DNA from: Serratia sp. AKBS12
GTDB lineage: Bacteria; Pseudomonadota; Gammaproteobacteria; Enterobacterales; Enterobacteriaceae
Reading direction: 5' to 3'
NCBI RefSeq assembly: GCF_024793895.1
Contig: NZ_JANUSB010000009.1
Span: 1-64,000, forward strand
DNA length: 64,000 nucleotides
The translations under genes were made by a program, and so were the position numbers. Shown piece after piece: positions 10,114-19,569 of the stretch (within the stretch, counting starts at the first letter, position 1; each line of letters starts with the position of its first letter). The notes beneath the pieces were generated by a model, which was given only the letters and a program-made list of their open reading frames with translations, did not search any database and was not told where the DNA came from.

Positions 10114-10653
10114 TTACGCGCAATCTTCCTGCGGCATGAAGCTTTGAATGTGTTGCAGGGTATCGGCAATCACCCCTTCCAGCGGTTGGTTGATATCCAC
10201 CGCCATCACATCACTTTCATCAACACCCGGCTGTTCCAGCGCGTCAAACTGCGACACCAGCATCTGTGGTTTGAAGAAATGGCCTTTGCGGGCGCTGAGG
10301 CGCGCTTCGATCACCGGCAGGTCACCGTGCAGATAAATAAACGACAGGTTGCCGTTACCGGCGCGCAGGCGATCGCGATAATGCTTTTTCAGCGCCGAGC
10401 ACACGATAATCGACACGTTATTGGTGCGTTGCATGGCGAACGCGGCGTCATTGAGCGCAGCCAGCCAGGGCGCGCGATCGTCGTCATTTAGCGCCATGCC
10501 GTCGGCCATTTTCATGATATTGCTGCGTGGATGCAGGAAGTCGCCATCCAGAAAGCCGGCGGAAAGTTGGCGGGCAACGGCACCGGCGACGGCAGATTTG
10601 CCACTGCCGGAAACGCCCATGATGACGTAAATACGGTTTTGATTATTGGTCAT
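10114..10653 (-). CDS. gntK: gluconokinase
   Basis: Phosphorylates D-gluconate to 6-phosphogluconate, feeding Edd or the pentose phosphate pathway. The 179-residue protein carries a Walker A motif (GVSGSGKS, residues 13-20) and the conserved GDFLHPRSNIMKMADG region that follows in GntK. It could be called gntK or idnK; gntK is preferred because of the edd-eda neighbours and the two GntR-type operators just upstream. No gluconate permease is adjacent. Confidence 0.9.
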   Translation of the reverse strand: MTNNQNRIYVIMGVSGSGKSAVAGAVARQLSAGFLDGDFLHPRSNIMKMADGMALNDDDRAPWLAALNDAAFAMQRTNNVSIIVCSALKKHYRDRLRAGNGNLSFIYLHGDLPVIEARLSARKGHFFKPQMLVSQFDALEQPGVDESDVMAVDINQPLEGVIADTLQHIQSFMPQEDCA

Positions 10654-10697
10654 GGCTTAGCTCCAAACGCGATGGGTGTCGTTACCGTGCAATAGTG

Positions 10698-10727
10698 TTG
10701 TTACCGGTAACATGTTATCGGTAACAT
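10698..10727 (-). promoter_or_regulatory. tandem GntR-type operators upstream of gntK
   Basis: Two 16-bp near-palindromes, TTGTTACCGGTAACAT (10698-10713) and ATGTTATCGGTAACAT (10712-10727), match the E. coli GntR operator consensus ATGTTACCGATAACAT and share two bases. They lie 45-74 bp upstream of the gntK start, where a repressor would block its promoter. The surrounding gap 10654-10901 otherwise holds the iclR 3' region. Confidence 0.8.
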
Positions 10728-10901
10728 TGTCGGCGCAAGCGGCTTCGGAGGCAATCAGCTTTACCTTTTGCCGTCGTTAACTGTGATCGGAATCAAACTT
10801 TTCGTACAGGAATTACGCTGCTGGTGGCATGACGCCGTAAGGCAGTGGCGGGAGGGGCTCTTTCCCCGCAAGGTAGGTGCCGCAGGGAAAGGAGGGGAGA
10901 A

Positions 10902-11732
10902 TTAGCGTACGCCGCCGTAGGCCAGGCTGATCTCTTTTGCAGCGTGGATCACCAGCGCGCCCAGTTCGATAACGCGGTTATCGGTAATGCGCGACACCGG
11001 CCCGGAAATGGAGATCGCCGCGAACGCTTCGCGATGCTCATCAAAAATACAGGCCGCAACGCAACGTAGTCCAAGCGCATGTTCTTCATCATCAAAGGAA
11101 AACCCCTGCTTGCGGATTTGCGCCAGCCCTTCCTTCAGGTTATGCGGCGTCAGGGTATGCGGGGTATAGGTCTGCATGCCCTTTTGGTGCAACAGCCGGG
11201 TGACCTGTTCGTCGGACAGAGTGGCGAGAAACGCTTTACCTGCGCCGGATGCGTGCATCGGCAATTTACCGCCGATGGGTGCCGACATGCGCATCAACGC
11301 GGTACATTGCACCTGATCGATAATAATCGCCTGATATTCACTGGTATCCAGCACCGCCAGATTGACGGTTTCGCCGGACTCCTCCATCAGACGGCGCAGC
11401 GTCGGGTGCACCATCGCCAGCAGGTTGCGGCTTTGCAGGAAGCTGCTGCCGACCACAAACGCATGTGAGCCAATAGTCCACAGGCCCAGATCGCCCACCT
11501 GGCGTACGAAGCCTTGCTGCTGCATGGTGGACAACAGCCGGTGGGTGGTTGAATTCGGCAGGCCCGCCTGCTGAGCCAGATCGGTCAGCGCGACGTTACC
11601 CTGCGCTTCGGCGATGTATTCCAGCAACTTCAGGCCGCGGGTCAGCGATTGCACCTGTCCGGTGGCGCTGCTGGCAGTTGCAGCGGTGGCGCGCGGTTTT
11701 TTGCCGCGTTTGGCGGGAACGGGTGTGGCCAT
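10902..11732 (-). CDS. iclR: IclR transcriptional repressor of aceBAK
   Basis: DNA-binding repressor of the glyoxylate operon. The N-terminal winged helix-turn-helix (about residues 30-80, LTDLAQQAGLPNSTTHRLL) is followed by the IclR effector domain that senses small metabolites such as glyoxylate and pyruvate. The ATG at 11732 is chosen (276 residues, AAGGAAG site 7 nt upstream); a longer in-frame reading to 11846 adds 38 residues not present in E. coli IclR (274 residues). Separated from aceK by the eda-edd-gntK block and divergent from metH. Confidence 0.95.
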   Translation of the reverse strand: MATPVPAKRGKKPRATAATASSATGQVQSLTRGLKLLEYIAEAQGNVALTDLAQQAGLPNSTTHRLLSTMQQQGFVRQVGDLGLWTIGSHAFVVGSSFLQSRNLLAMVHPTLRRLMEESGETVNLAVLDTSEYQAIIIDQVQCTALMRMSAPIGGKLPMHASGAGKAFLATLSDEQVTRLLHQKGMQTYTPHTLTPHNLKEGLAQIRKQGFSFDDEEHALGLRCVAACIFDEHREAFAAISISGPVSRITDNRVIELGALVIHAAKEISLAYGGVR

Positions 11733-12043
11733 GTTCAAGCTTCCTTTTTCCGTATCATGGAATTCATTTTCGTTTTTTGAGTATGAATTGCAATACGCGA
11801 TTGCGCTCATCGGATGTGTTAAACAGCGATCCTGAAAAACTCTCAATTGGCGCTGCCCCCGCAGCCCCGCTTTACTGTGCTAGGATGGTTCGTTTTTAGA
11901 ACGATTGGCTGATGGCATTACAGGCTCGGTAGGTTTCACGTTGCAGCAAGGCGCAGCCCGAACAATAAAGCCCATCGTGGGCGAACAACGACGCGCAGCT
12001 GGCGCCGGCGAGGCGTGGAACGGCGAGGGGAGAAGGGGTTACA

Positions 12044-15000
12044 GTGACGAATCGAGTAGAACAACTGCGCCAGCAGCTTGCGCAGCGCATTTTGGTGCTG
12101 GACGGCGGTATGGGCACCATGATCCAGAGCTATGGGCTGTTGGAAGAAGACTATCGCGGCGAACGTTTTGCCGACTGGCAGAGCGATCTGAAAGGCAACA
12201 ACGACCTGCTGGTGTTGACCAAGCCGGAAATCATTACCGCCATACATGACGGCTACCTGGCCGCCGGCGCCGATATTCTCGAAACCAACACCTTTAACGC
12301 CACGCCGATCGCCATGGCCGATTACCATATGGAATCGCTGTCAGCCGAAATCAACTATCAGGCTGCCTGCCTGGCGCGCACCTGCGCCGATGCGTGGACG
12401 GCGCGAACGCCGCAACGGCCGCGCTACGTGGCCGGGGTGCTCGGTCCCACCAACCGCACCGCGTCCATTTCACCGAACGTCAACGATCCGGCTTTCCGTA
12501 ATGTGTCGTTTGATGAGCTGGTCGCCGCCTACCGCGAATCCACCCGCGCTCTGGTGGCCGGCGGTGTCGATCTGATCATGATCGAAACCATCTTTGATAC
12601 CCTGAACGCCAAAGCCGCCGCGTTTGCCGTTGAAACCGAATTCGAGGCGCTGGGGGTGACGCTGCCGATCATGATTTCCGGCACCATCACCGATGCCTCT
12701 GGCCGTACGCTCTCCGGCCAGACCACCGAAGCGTTCTACAACTCGCTGCGCCACGTCAAACCGCTATCCTTTGGCCTCAACTGCGCGCTGGGGCCGGACG
12801 AACTGCGCCAGTACGTGGCGGAGCTGGCGCGAATTAGTGAAAGTTACGTTACCGCACACCCCAACGCCGGCCTGCCGAACGCCTTTGGCGAATACGATCT
12901 CGATGCCGAAGAAATGGCGAAGCAGGTAGCCGAATGGGCGCATGCCGGTTTCCTGAATATTATCGGCGGTTGCTGCGGCACCACGCCGGCGCATATTGCG
13001 GCGATGGCCAAGGCGGTCGAGGGCGTGCCGCCGCGCCGACTGCCGGATATCCCGGTTGCCTGCCGGCTTTCCGGCCTGGAGCCGCTGAACATCGACGCCA
13101 AATCGTTATTCGTCAACGTCGGTGAGCGCACCAACGTCACCGGTTCAGCACGCTTCAAACGCTTGATCAAAGAAGAAAAGTATAACGAAGCGCTGGACGT
13201 GGCGCGTCAGCAGGTGGAGAGCGGCGCGCAGATCATCGACATCAATATGGACGAGGGCATGCTTGACGCCGAAGCGGCGATGGTGCGTTTCCTCAATCTG
13301 ATTGCCGGCGAGCCGGACATCGCCCGTGTGCCAATCATGATCGACTCCTCCAAATGGCAGGTGATAGAACAAGGCCTGAAGTGCATTCAGGGCAAAGGCA
13401 TCGTCAACTCGATTTCAATGAAAGAGGGTGAAGAGGCGTTTATTCACCACGCCAAACTGGTGCGTCGCTACGGCGCAGCGGTGGTGGTGATGGCGTTTGA
13501 CGAGGTTGGCCAGGCGGATACCCGCGAACGCAAGTTCGACATTTGCCGCCGCGCCTATAAGATCCTGACCGAACGCGTTGGCTTCCCGCCGGAAGACATC
13601 ATCTTTGATCCCAACATTTTCGCCGTGGCGACCGGTATCGACGAGCATAACAACTATGCCGTCGACTTTATCGAAGCCTGTGCCGACATTAAAACCCACC
13701 TGCCGCATGCGATGATCTCCGGCGGTGTTTCCAACGTGTCGTTCTCGTTCCGTGGCAACGATCCGGTGCGCGAAGCGATCCACGCGGTGTTTCTCTATCA
13801 CGCCATCCGCAACGGCATGGATATGGGCATCGTCAACGCCGGCCAGTTGGCGATTTACGACGACCTGTCCGCCGAGTTGCGCGACGCGGTGGAGGATGTG
13901 GTGCTCAACCGCCGGCCGGACGGTACTGAACGCCTGCTGGAGCTGGCGGAAAAATACCGTGGCAGCAAAGACAGCGAGGCCGCGGTTCAGCAGGCGGAAT
14001 GGCGCGGCTGGCCGGTGGCCAAACGGCTGGAATACTCGCTGGTGAAAGGCATCACCGAATTTATCGAACTGGATACCGAAGAGGCGCGCCAGCAGGCAGA
14101 CCGGCCGATTGAGGTAATCGAAGGGCCGCTGATGGCCGGCATGAACGTGGTTGGCGACCTGTTCGGTGAAGGTAAAATGTTCCTGCCGCAGGTGGTGAAG
14201 TCTGCGCGGGTGATGAAGCAGGCGGTCGCCTATCTGGAACCGTACATTCAGGCCAGCAAGCAGCAGGGCAGCAGTGCCGGCAAGATCCTGCTGGCGACGG
14301 TGAAAGGGGACGTACACGACATCGGCAAAAATATCGTCGGTGTGGTACTGCAGTGCAACAACTATGAAATCATCGATCTCGGCGTAATGGTACCGACTGA
14401 TAAAATTCTTAAGACGGCGCGCGAAGAGAACGTCGATATTATTGGCCTGTCGGGGCTAATCACGCCCTCGCTGGACGAAATGGTCAACGTGGCGAAAGAA
14501 ATGGAGCGTCAGGGCTTCACGCTGCCGCTGCTGATTGGCGGCGCCACCACCTCCAAAGCCCATACTGCGGTGAAAATAGAACAGAACTACAGCGGGTCGA
14601 CCACCTATGTGCAAAACGCCTCGCGCACCGTTGGCGTGGTGTCGGCGCTGCTGTCGGACACTCAGCGCGACGCGTTTGTCGCCCGGACGCGTAAAGAGTA
14701 TGAAACCGTGCGCATCCAGCATGGGCGTAAAAAACCGCGAACCCCGCCGGTCAGCCTGGAGAAGGCGCGCGCCAACGCCATGGTGCTCGATTGGGACAAC
14801 TACAGCCCGCCGGTGCCACGACAATTGGGCGTGTTCCCGGTGGAGGCCGATATTGCCACGCTGCGTCCTTACATCGACTGGACGCCATTCTTCATGACCT
14901 GGTCGCTGGCGGGCAAATACCCGCGCATTCTGCAAGACGAGGTTGTGGGCGAAGAAGCCAAACGCCTGTTCGACGACGCCAATCAGATGCTGGACATGCT

Positions 15001-15724
15001 GGCGGCCAAGCGTAGCCTGAATCCGCGCGGCGTCTACGGTCTGTTCCCGGCGAACCGCGTGGGCGATGACGTGGAAGTCTATCGCGATGAACGGCGCGAC
15101 GAGGTGCTGGTGGTCAGCCGCCACTTACGTCAGCAGACTGAAAAAACCGATTTCCCCAACTACTGCCTGGCGGATTTCGTTGCGCCGAAAAGCAGCGGCA
15201 AGGCCGATTACTTTGGCGCGTTTGCCGTGACCGGCGGGCTGGAAGAGGACGATCTGGCGGCGGCCTACGACGCGCAGCACGATGACTACAACAAAATCAT
15301 GGTAAAGGCGCTGTCAGACCGTCTGGCCGAGGCATTCGCCGAGTATCTGCATGAACAGGTACGCAAGCTGCACTGGGGTTTTGCGGCCGACGAAAACCTC
15401 AGCAATGAAGAGCTGATCCGCGAAAATTATCAGGGCATCCGCCCGGCGCCGGGATATCCGGCCTGCCCGGAGCACACCGAGAAGGCCGAAATCTGGCAAC
15501 TGTTGGACGTTAACCGCCATACCGGTATGGTGCTGACCGAATCCTTCGCCATGTGGCCTGGGGCGGCGGTGTCCGGGTGGTACTTCAGCCATCCGCAAAG
15601 CAAATATTTCGCCGTGGCGCAGATCCAGCGCGATCAGGTCGAAGATTACGCGGCGCGCAAAGGCATGAGCGTCAGCGAGGTTGAGCGCTGGCTGGCCCCA
15701 AATCTGGGATACGATGCCGATTGA
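12044..15724 (+). CDS. metH: cobalamin-dependent methionine synthase
   Basis: Transfers a methyl group from 5-methyltetrahydrofolate to homocysteine through methylcobalamin. The 1226 residues (1227 in E. coli) show the domain order: homocysteine-binding with zinc cysteines (GGCCGTTP near residue 310), pterin-binding, cobalamin-binding with the ligand histidine in [11 protein letters not shown], and the C-terminal reactivation domain ([12 protein letters not shown]). The start is a GTG at 12044 after AGAAGGGG; the predicted N-terminus ([11 protein letters not shown]) aligns with E. coli MetH. It is divergent from iclR. Confidence 0.97.
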   Translation: MTNRVEQLRQQLAQRILVLDGGMGTMIQSYGLLEEDYRGERFADWQSDLKGNNDLLVLTKPEIITAIHDGYLAAGADILETNTFNATPIAMADYHMESLSAEINYQAACLARTCADAWTARTPQRPRYVAGVLGPTNRTASISPNVNDPAFRNVSFDELVAAYRESTRALVAGGVDLIMIETIFDTLNAKAAAFAVETEFEALGVTLPIMISGTITDASGRTLSGQTTEAFYNSLRHVKPLSFGLNCALGPDELRQYVAELARISESYVTAHPNAGLPNAFGEYDLDAEEMAKQVAEWAHAGFLNIIGGCCGTTPAHIAAMAKAVEGVPPRRLPDIPVACRLSGLEPLNIDAKSLFVNVGERTNVTGSARFKRLIKEEKYNEALDVARQQVESGAQIIDINMDEGMLDAEAAMVRFLNLIAGEPDIARVPIMIDSSKWQVIEQGLKCIQGKGIVNSISMKEGEEAFIHHAKLVRRYGAAVVVMAFDEVGQADTRERKFDICRRAYKILTERVGFPPEDIIFDPNIFAVATGIDEHNNYAVDFIEACADIKTHLPHAMISGGVSNVSFSFRGNDPVREAIHAVFLYHAIRNGMDMGIVNAGQLAIYDDLSAELRDAVEDVVLNRRPDGTERLLELAEKYRGSKDSEAAVQQAEWRGWPVAKRLEYSLVKGITEFIELDTEEARQQADRPIEVIEGPLMAGMNVVGDLFGEGKMFLPQVVKSARVMKQAVAYLEPYIQASKQQGSSAGKILLATVKGDVHDIGKNIVGVVLQCNNYEIIDLGVMVPTDKILKTAREENVDIIGLSGLITPSLDEMVNVAKEMERQGFTLPLLIGGATTSKAHTAVKIEQNYSGSTTYVQNASRTVGVVSALLSDTQRDAFVARTRKEYETVRIQHGRKKPRTPPVSLEKARANAMVLDWDNYSPPVPRQLGVFPVEADIATLRPYIDWTPFFMTWSLAGKYPRILQDEVVGEEAKRLFDDANQMLDMLAAKRSLNPRGVYGLFPANRVGDDVEVYRDERRDEVLVVSRHLRQQTEKTDFPNYCLADFVAPKSSGKADYFGAFAVTGGLEEDDLAAAYDAQHDDYNKIMVKALSDRLAEAFAEYLHEQVRKLHWGFAADENLSNEELIRENYQGIRPAPGYPACPEHTEKAEIWQLLDVNRHTGMVLTESFAMWPGAAVSGWYFSHPQSKYFAVAQIQRDQVEDYAARKGMSVSEVERWLAPNLGYDAD

Positions 15725-15761
15725 TTTGCAGCCAGCAGGCTGAAAGTTACAGGGGAACAAC

Positions 15762-16328
15762 GTGTCTATCGACGAACTGTTAAAGCTGCATCCGGTGATC
15801 GCAGCGGTAAAAGATAATGAAAGCCTACAGGTTGCGGTGAAGTCGGATTGCCAGATCATCTCGGTGCTGTATGGCAACATCTGCAATATTGGCCGTATTG
15901 TGCAGCAGGTAAAAGAGGCGGGTAAATATGCCTTTGTGCATGTCGATTTGCTGGAAGGTAGCTCCAACAAGGAGATCGTGATCAATTTCCTGAAGATTGT
16001 CACGGCGGCGGATGGCATTATCAGCACCAAGGCTTCAATGGTGAAGGCAGCTCGTCAGCAAGGTTTCTATACCATTCACCGGTTGTTTATCATGGATTCG
16101 ATCTCTTTCCACAATATTGACAAGCAGGTCGCGCAGTCGACGCCGGACTGCATCGAAATCCTGCCGGGCTGTATGCCCAAGGTGCTCGGTTGGGTGGCAG
16201 AAAAGATCAATCTGCCGATCATTGCTGGCGGTCTGGTGTGCGATGAGGATGATGCTCAAACCGCGCTGAATGCCGGGGCCATCGCCGTAGCCACCACCAA
16301 TCACGAAGTCTGGAAGTTGAAGTTGTAA
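15762..16328 (+). CDS. ygcP: GlpP-family antiterminator
   Basis: A 188-residue protein of the GlpP family, whose Bacillus member responds to glycerol 3-phosphate and prevents termination in glp mRNA leaders. It resembles E. coli YgcP (HPVIAAVKDN, VLYGNI, HVDLLEG, GIISTK, LPGCMPKVL, IIAGGLV), a TIM-barrel-like fold. Start is a GTG at 15762 with AGGGGA upstream. It lies 37 bp after metH on the same strand and converges on ygcE. It is the obvious candidate to act on the twin terminator leaders at 19183-19540; the ligand is unknown. Confidence 0.85.
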   Translation: MSIDELLKLHPVIAAVKDNESLQVAVKSDCQIISVLYGNICNIGRIVQQVKEAGKYAFVHVDLLEGSSNKEIVINFLKIVTAADGIISTKASMVKAARQQGFYTIHRLFIMDSISFHNIDKQVAQSTPDCIEILPGCMPKVLGWVAEKINLPIIAGGLVCDEDDAQTALNAGAIAVATTNHEVWKLKL

Positions 16329-16332
16329 TCAA

Positions 16333-16366
16333 GGGGGCACCGTACGTGGGTGCCCTCGCTCTTTTT
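16333..16366 (+). terminator. terminator after ygcP
   Basis: AGGGGGCAC pairs with GTGGGTGCCCT, followed by a T-rich run. It ends the ygcP transcript just before the convergent kinase gene. Confidence 0.75.
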
Positions 16367-17813
16367 AGTCGACCAATGGGCTGAGTGCCTGTAACAGCGG
16401 ATCCAGATGTTTGTTCACCTGCTGATACACCTGCTGGTTCAGCTGATGGTAGAACCGGTGGTTATCCATGTTCGGTGTAAAACTGTCCCCCATTCGCACC
16501 AGTTTCTGCGCAGCCTGTTCGTAATCGCTAAAGACGTTCACGGCCATCCCGGCATTGATGGCGCAGCCAACCGCCGCCGAACCTTTCATCACGTTACGGC
16601 TGGTAGGGATGCCAAATACATCGGCAAAGATCTGCATAAACAGATCGCTGTTGGCCCCGCCGCCAGAAATGATCAGGTGCTTGAACGGGGTTTCCAGCTC
16701 CAACGCCATCTTGTCCATATGGTTCTTCATGGTGAAGGCAATACCCTCCAGCACCGACCGGTACATATGGGCGCGGGTGTGGCGGCCATCGAAACCGATC
16801 ATCGCTCCTTTACGGAACTCCGCTTCTGATGGTGGTGCCCAGTCGTGTACGGTGATCAGGCCTTCACAACCCGCAGGGACGCGTTCTGCCTCCTGATTCA
16901 ACAACTCCTCAATGCTGGTCCCGGCATCTTGGGCATCTGCCAGCGCGGCCGCGCCAAACTGATCGCGGAACCAGCTGATGGTCCACATACCGCGGCGCAC
17001 CCCCATGCATTCATACAGGTAACGCCCGGGGATCGAGGCCTGGAACGGCCAGAAGTTTTGTGCGTCCTTCACGTTGGCATGGCCGTGGACCATGGCACCA
17101 ATATAGGTACCAAGGGAGAGCAACGCCACGCCTTCATCCAGCGAGCCGGCGCCCAACGCCTCAACCGCTTTGTCATGTGCGGTAGCGACCACAGGAATAC
17201 CAGCGGGTATGCCAAGCTGCTGGGCGACCTGTGGGGTAATATGACCGAGGATCTCACCTGGTTTCACCACGTCCAGCACCATGTCGCGCGTCAGGTTGCA
17301 ACTTTGCCACGCGGCGGGATCGGTGCTCCAGTCCAGCGTATCGTTGTCCATCGGCCACCAGCCAATGTAGTTGGCACAGGTATCTTTGAACTCGCCGGTC
17401 AGGCGATGGGTGATGTAGCCCGACGTGGTCGTCACATAGCGTACGCCTTGATAGGCATCGATGTATTCATAGGGTTTGTTCAGACGCTTGTCCATCCAGT
17501 TGATCACCGGATAGGCAAGTTCACCGTTGTCCTGCAACAATACCCGGCAGCAGCGTACGATACAGATACCCATCGCCAGAATATCCTGCGGTTTACCACC
17601 CCGCTCGTCGAAACGCTGCATGACACGGCGGAAGGCGACCTTCAGTGAGTCCCATAGATCATCATCTGGATGTTCTGCCAGCAGCGGGGCCGGAATATCC
17701 ATCTTGCGTAGCTGCTGTTTCCCTTCGCAAATTGCGTTGCCGTCCAGATCAAAAATCACTACCTTGGCGCTTTGCGTGCCTACGTCCACACCCATCAGAT
17801 ACTTGCTCTTCAT
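16365..17813 (-). CDS. ygcE: FGGY-family carbohydrate kinase
   Basis: A 482-residue ATP-dependent sugar or polyol kinase of the FGGY family, resembling E. coli YgcE. The N-terminal phosphate-binding loop reads MGVDVGTQSAKVVIFD, and the second signature lies around GGGANSDLFMQIFADVFG (about residues 385-402). The substrate is unknown. It follows yqcE by 20 bp on the same strand, so transporter and kinase form one operon read leftward from the shared regulatory region. Confidence 0.87.
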   Translation of the reverse strand: MKSKYLMGVDVGTQSAKVVIFDLDGNAICEGKQQLRKMDIPAPLLAEHPDDDLWDSLKVAFRRVMQRFDERGGKPQDILAMGICIVRCCRVLLQDNGELAYPVINWMDKRLNKPYEYIDAYQGVRYVTTTSGYITHRLTGEFKDTCANYIGWWPMDNDTLDWSTDPAAWQSCNLTRDMVLDVVKPGEILGHITPQVAQQLGIPAGIPVVATAHDKAVEALGAGSLDEGVALLSLGTYIGAMVHGHANVKDAQNFWPFQASIPGRYLYECMGVRRGMWTISWFRDQFGAAALADAQDAGTSIEELLNQEAERVPAGCEGLITVHDWAPPSEAEFRKGAMIGFDGRHTRAHMYRSVLEGIAFTMKNHMDKMALELETPFKHLIISGGGANSDLFMQIFADVFGIPTSRNVMKGSAAVGCAINAGMAVNVFSDYEQAAQKLVRMGDSFTPNMDNHRFYHQLNQQVYQQVNKHLDPLLQALSPLVD

Positions 17814-17833
17814 ATCGCAACTCCTTGAGATAA

Positions 17834-19114
17834 TTATTCGGTGACCGGCCGTATCGTTGTGTTTTTGGCGCCGGCGCGCCTGATGTTATTAGATAGCAGG
17901 AAGGTGAACACGACGACCAGACAGGTAGCACCTAATCCCATCAGCCACATGTTGTGATAGGCCTCGGCGGCGGGCAGGGTATCCTGCCAATGGCCGATAA
18001 TCGGGTAAACAAACACATCGGGCAGGAAACCGATCACCGAACAGATCCCCACGGTGGTACCCATAATGTATTTTGGCGTTCTGGCTTCGCCGATACAGGC
18101 GAAATACAGCCCGCGTGAGGCGTAACAGGTGAAGGCCAGTAACAGGATCAGGCCAATCCCCACGGCCACAGAAGTTGGGCTCTGGTTGGTGATCAGCAAT
18201 ATAACCAGAGTGGCAATACTCACTAGCGCCAGTAACTGAATGGCCCGCGTCGGTGATTTCAGCCGGGTGTAGGTAGTGATGAGCCCACCGAGTGGCCCGC
18301 ACATGGCCCGGAAGATTTTGTTGATCACGATCCCCATATAGCTGGCGGCGACCAGGGTCATACCGTACATTTCGGTCAGGTAATTGGTGGAGTAACTGAG
18401 GATGGCGTAGATGGTATAGACGCCAAAGATGATCATGCTGCAATACCAAGTGGTGCTGATTTTGAGTACGGAGAGAATATCCCCCAGGCTGAATTTATGC
18501 GCTTTCTCGGTCTCGTCACTGCTGACAAAGCCATCGGTGACAAAGTACCAGCAGAGGATCCCCAGCAGGATATACACGCTACTGTAGATCAGGATCACCG
18601 TTTTCAGGCTATTGGGGTTTTCCGGCGCGAACAGTGAGAAAATCCACATGGTGAAGACAGCCAATGCCATCACGCCAACGCCGCGTAGCCCTTCCATCCA
18701 ACCCATGATTTTACCCTGTTCCTCATGGTTGCCGAGCAGCGAAGCGGCCTTGATAGAGACCGACCACAACAGCAGGATAGTGGTGACTGCGAAAGCAACC
18801 TGGATCAGGATCATTACCCAGAACGGAGGGTAAACCGCCATCAGCAACCCCAGCAAGCCGGTGGCGAGCATCGCGAAGGTCATCATCTTTCTATGAGAGA
18901 ATTTATCGGCAATGATCCCGCTAGGAGCATACAGAATAATCGCGGTGATGCCGAAGGTACTCATGATGAGGCCGATTTCGGTATTGGAGAACCCCATAAA
19001 CTTGGCCATCGGGATTTGATAAATATAGCGTAGATAGGCGAGATCGAAACTTACTCCGCCGCTGATACTTATTATTGCCAGCGTTAACCAACGGTGGGGA
19101 TTGTTTTTTTCCAT
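17834..19114 (-). CDS. yqcE: MFS transporter, YqcE type
   Basis: A 426-residue, probably 12-helix major facilitator protein closely resembling E. coli YqcE (SGGVSFDLAYLRYIYQIP and FSNTEIGLIMSTFG near the N-terminus; DKFSHRK loop after helix 2). It is likely the uptake carrier for the substrate phosphorylated by YgcE. The ATG at 19114 is preferred to 19129 or 19141 because the E. coli protein begins at the same point before RWLTLAIIS. First gene of the leftward operon, behind the antiterminator leader at 19183-19251. Confidence 0.87.
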   Translation of the reverse strand: MEKNNPHRWLTLAIISISGGVSFDLAYLRYIYQIPMAKFMGFSNTEIGLIMSTFGITAIILYAPSGIIADKFSHRKMMTFAMLATGLLGLLMAVYPPFWVMILIQVAFAVTTILLLWSVSIKAASLLGNHEEQGKIMGWMEGLRGVGVMALAVFTMWIFSLFAPENPNSLKTVILIYSSVYILLGILCWYFVTDGFVSSDETEKAHKFSLGDILSVLKISTTWYCSMIIFGVYTIYAILSYSTNYLTEMYGMTLVAASYMGIVINKIFRAMCGPLGGLITTYTRLKSPTRAIQLLALVSIATLVILLITNQSPTSVAVGIGLILLLAFTCYASRGLYFACIGEARTPKYIMGTTVGICSVIGFLPDVFVYPIIGHWQDTLPAAEAYHNMWLMGLGATCLVVVFTFLLSNNIRRAGAKNTTIRPVTE

Positions 19115-19182
19115 GGTGAGGTTCCGCATAAATACACCCATTAATTGTTGATTTAACCGTTATTGGGTACATCGCTTTAAAC

Positions 19183-19251
19183 AAAAAAAAGAGAAAAGCA
19201 GGCTTCCCGCAGTGCAGGAAGTTACTTTTCTCTTCGTCTCTTTCAGTAACT
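19183..19251 (-). promoter_or_regulatory. antiterminator/terminator leader for yqcE-ygcE
   Basis: Read on the minus strand, AGTTACT (19251-19245) can pair with AGTAACT (19226-19220) to form an antiterminator hairpin. The same downstream arm is also part of a long alternative stem (19232-19191: GAGAAAAG paired with CTTTTCTC, continuing inward through CUUCCUGC/GCGGGAAG) followed by eight Us (19190-19183). The two folds exclude each other. The upstream half is nearly identical to the leader of ygcW on the other strand. Confidence 0.8.
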
Positions 19252-19286
19252 GCGTTAATAAATAACACGGCAAGCTGTAATTCATC

Positions 19287-19302
19287 TGTGAGAGTTATCA
19301 CA
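19287..19302 (-). promoter_or_regulatory. CRP-cAMP site, yqcE side
   Basis: TGTGAGAGTTATCACA has both perfect half-sites of the consensus TGTGA-N6-TCACA. Its centre is about 42 bp from 19253, where the leftward leader begins, fitting class II activation of yqcE-ygcE. Confidence 0.85.
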
Positions 19303-19419
19303 AAACCGCGGCAGAGCCATCAGGTTAGATCCCAATCGTGCAGTAACCCACCGTATTAAGCGGCAATGAATAAGTAACATCGTAGCTTGATCTTAAGCCA
19401 GTTCGTCAAAAAATGAATT

Positions 19420-19435
19420 TGTGATTGTCATCACG
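19420..19435 (+). promoter_or_regulatory. CRP-cAMP site, ygcW side
   Basis: TGTGATTGTCATCACG matches the CRP consensus at all but one half-site position. Its centre is about 41 bp from 19469, where the rightward antiterminator starts, mirroring the other CRP site. Confidence 0.82.
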
Positions 19436-19469
19436 GAATAATCGGGAGTGAATGTGTTACTTTTTTTTC

Positions 19470-19540
19470 AGTTACTAGAGACGATGAGAAAAGTAACTTC
19501 TCTGCCAAGCGCAGGGGAGGTTGCTTTTCTCTTTTTTTTT
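19470..19540 (+). promoter_or_regulatory. antiterminator/terminator leader for ygcW
   Basis: AGTTACT (19470-19476) can pair with AGTAACT (19492-19498). The latter is also inside a long terminator stem running from GAGAAAAG (19486) to CTTTTCTC (ending 19531), followed by nine Ts (19532-19540), 29 bp before the ygcW ATG. Sequence shared with the opposite leader includes CAGTTACT, AGAGACGA and GAGAAAAGTAACTTC. A second possible partner, GTTACTTTT, lies at 19456-19464. Confidence 0.82.
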
Positions 19541-19569
19541 GCATTTTTTCCAGACCAAGGGGCAGCATC

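Larger units (their letters stand above)
19115..19569. promoter_or_regulatory. divergent control region of the ygc-type cluster
   Basis: The stretch between yqcE and ygcW holds no gene but is densely organised and roughly mirror symmetric. From left to right: leftward terminator and antiterminator (19183-19251), CRP site (19287-19302), AT-rich core, CRP site (19420-19435), rightward antiterminator and terminator (19470-19540). Each CRP site is centred about 41 bp behind the start of its leader, as in class II CRP promoters. Confidence 0.8.

Noticed and set aside
11821-11840. Possible MetR site (TGAA...TCA) between iclR and metH
   Set aside because: TGAAAAACTCTCA departs from TGAANNTNNTTCA at the centre and right half; too weak to list.
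13415-14317. 300-codon minus-strand frame inside metH
   Set aside because: Antisense to conserved metH domains; same backward-reading composition.
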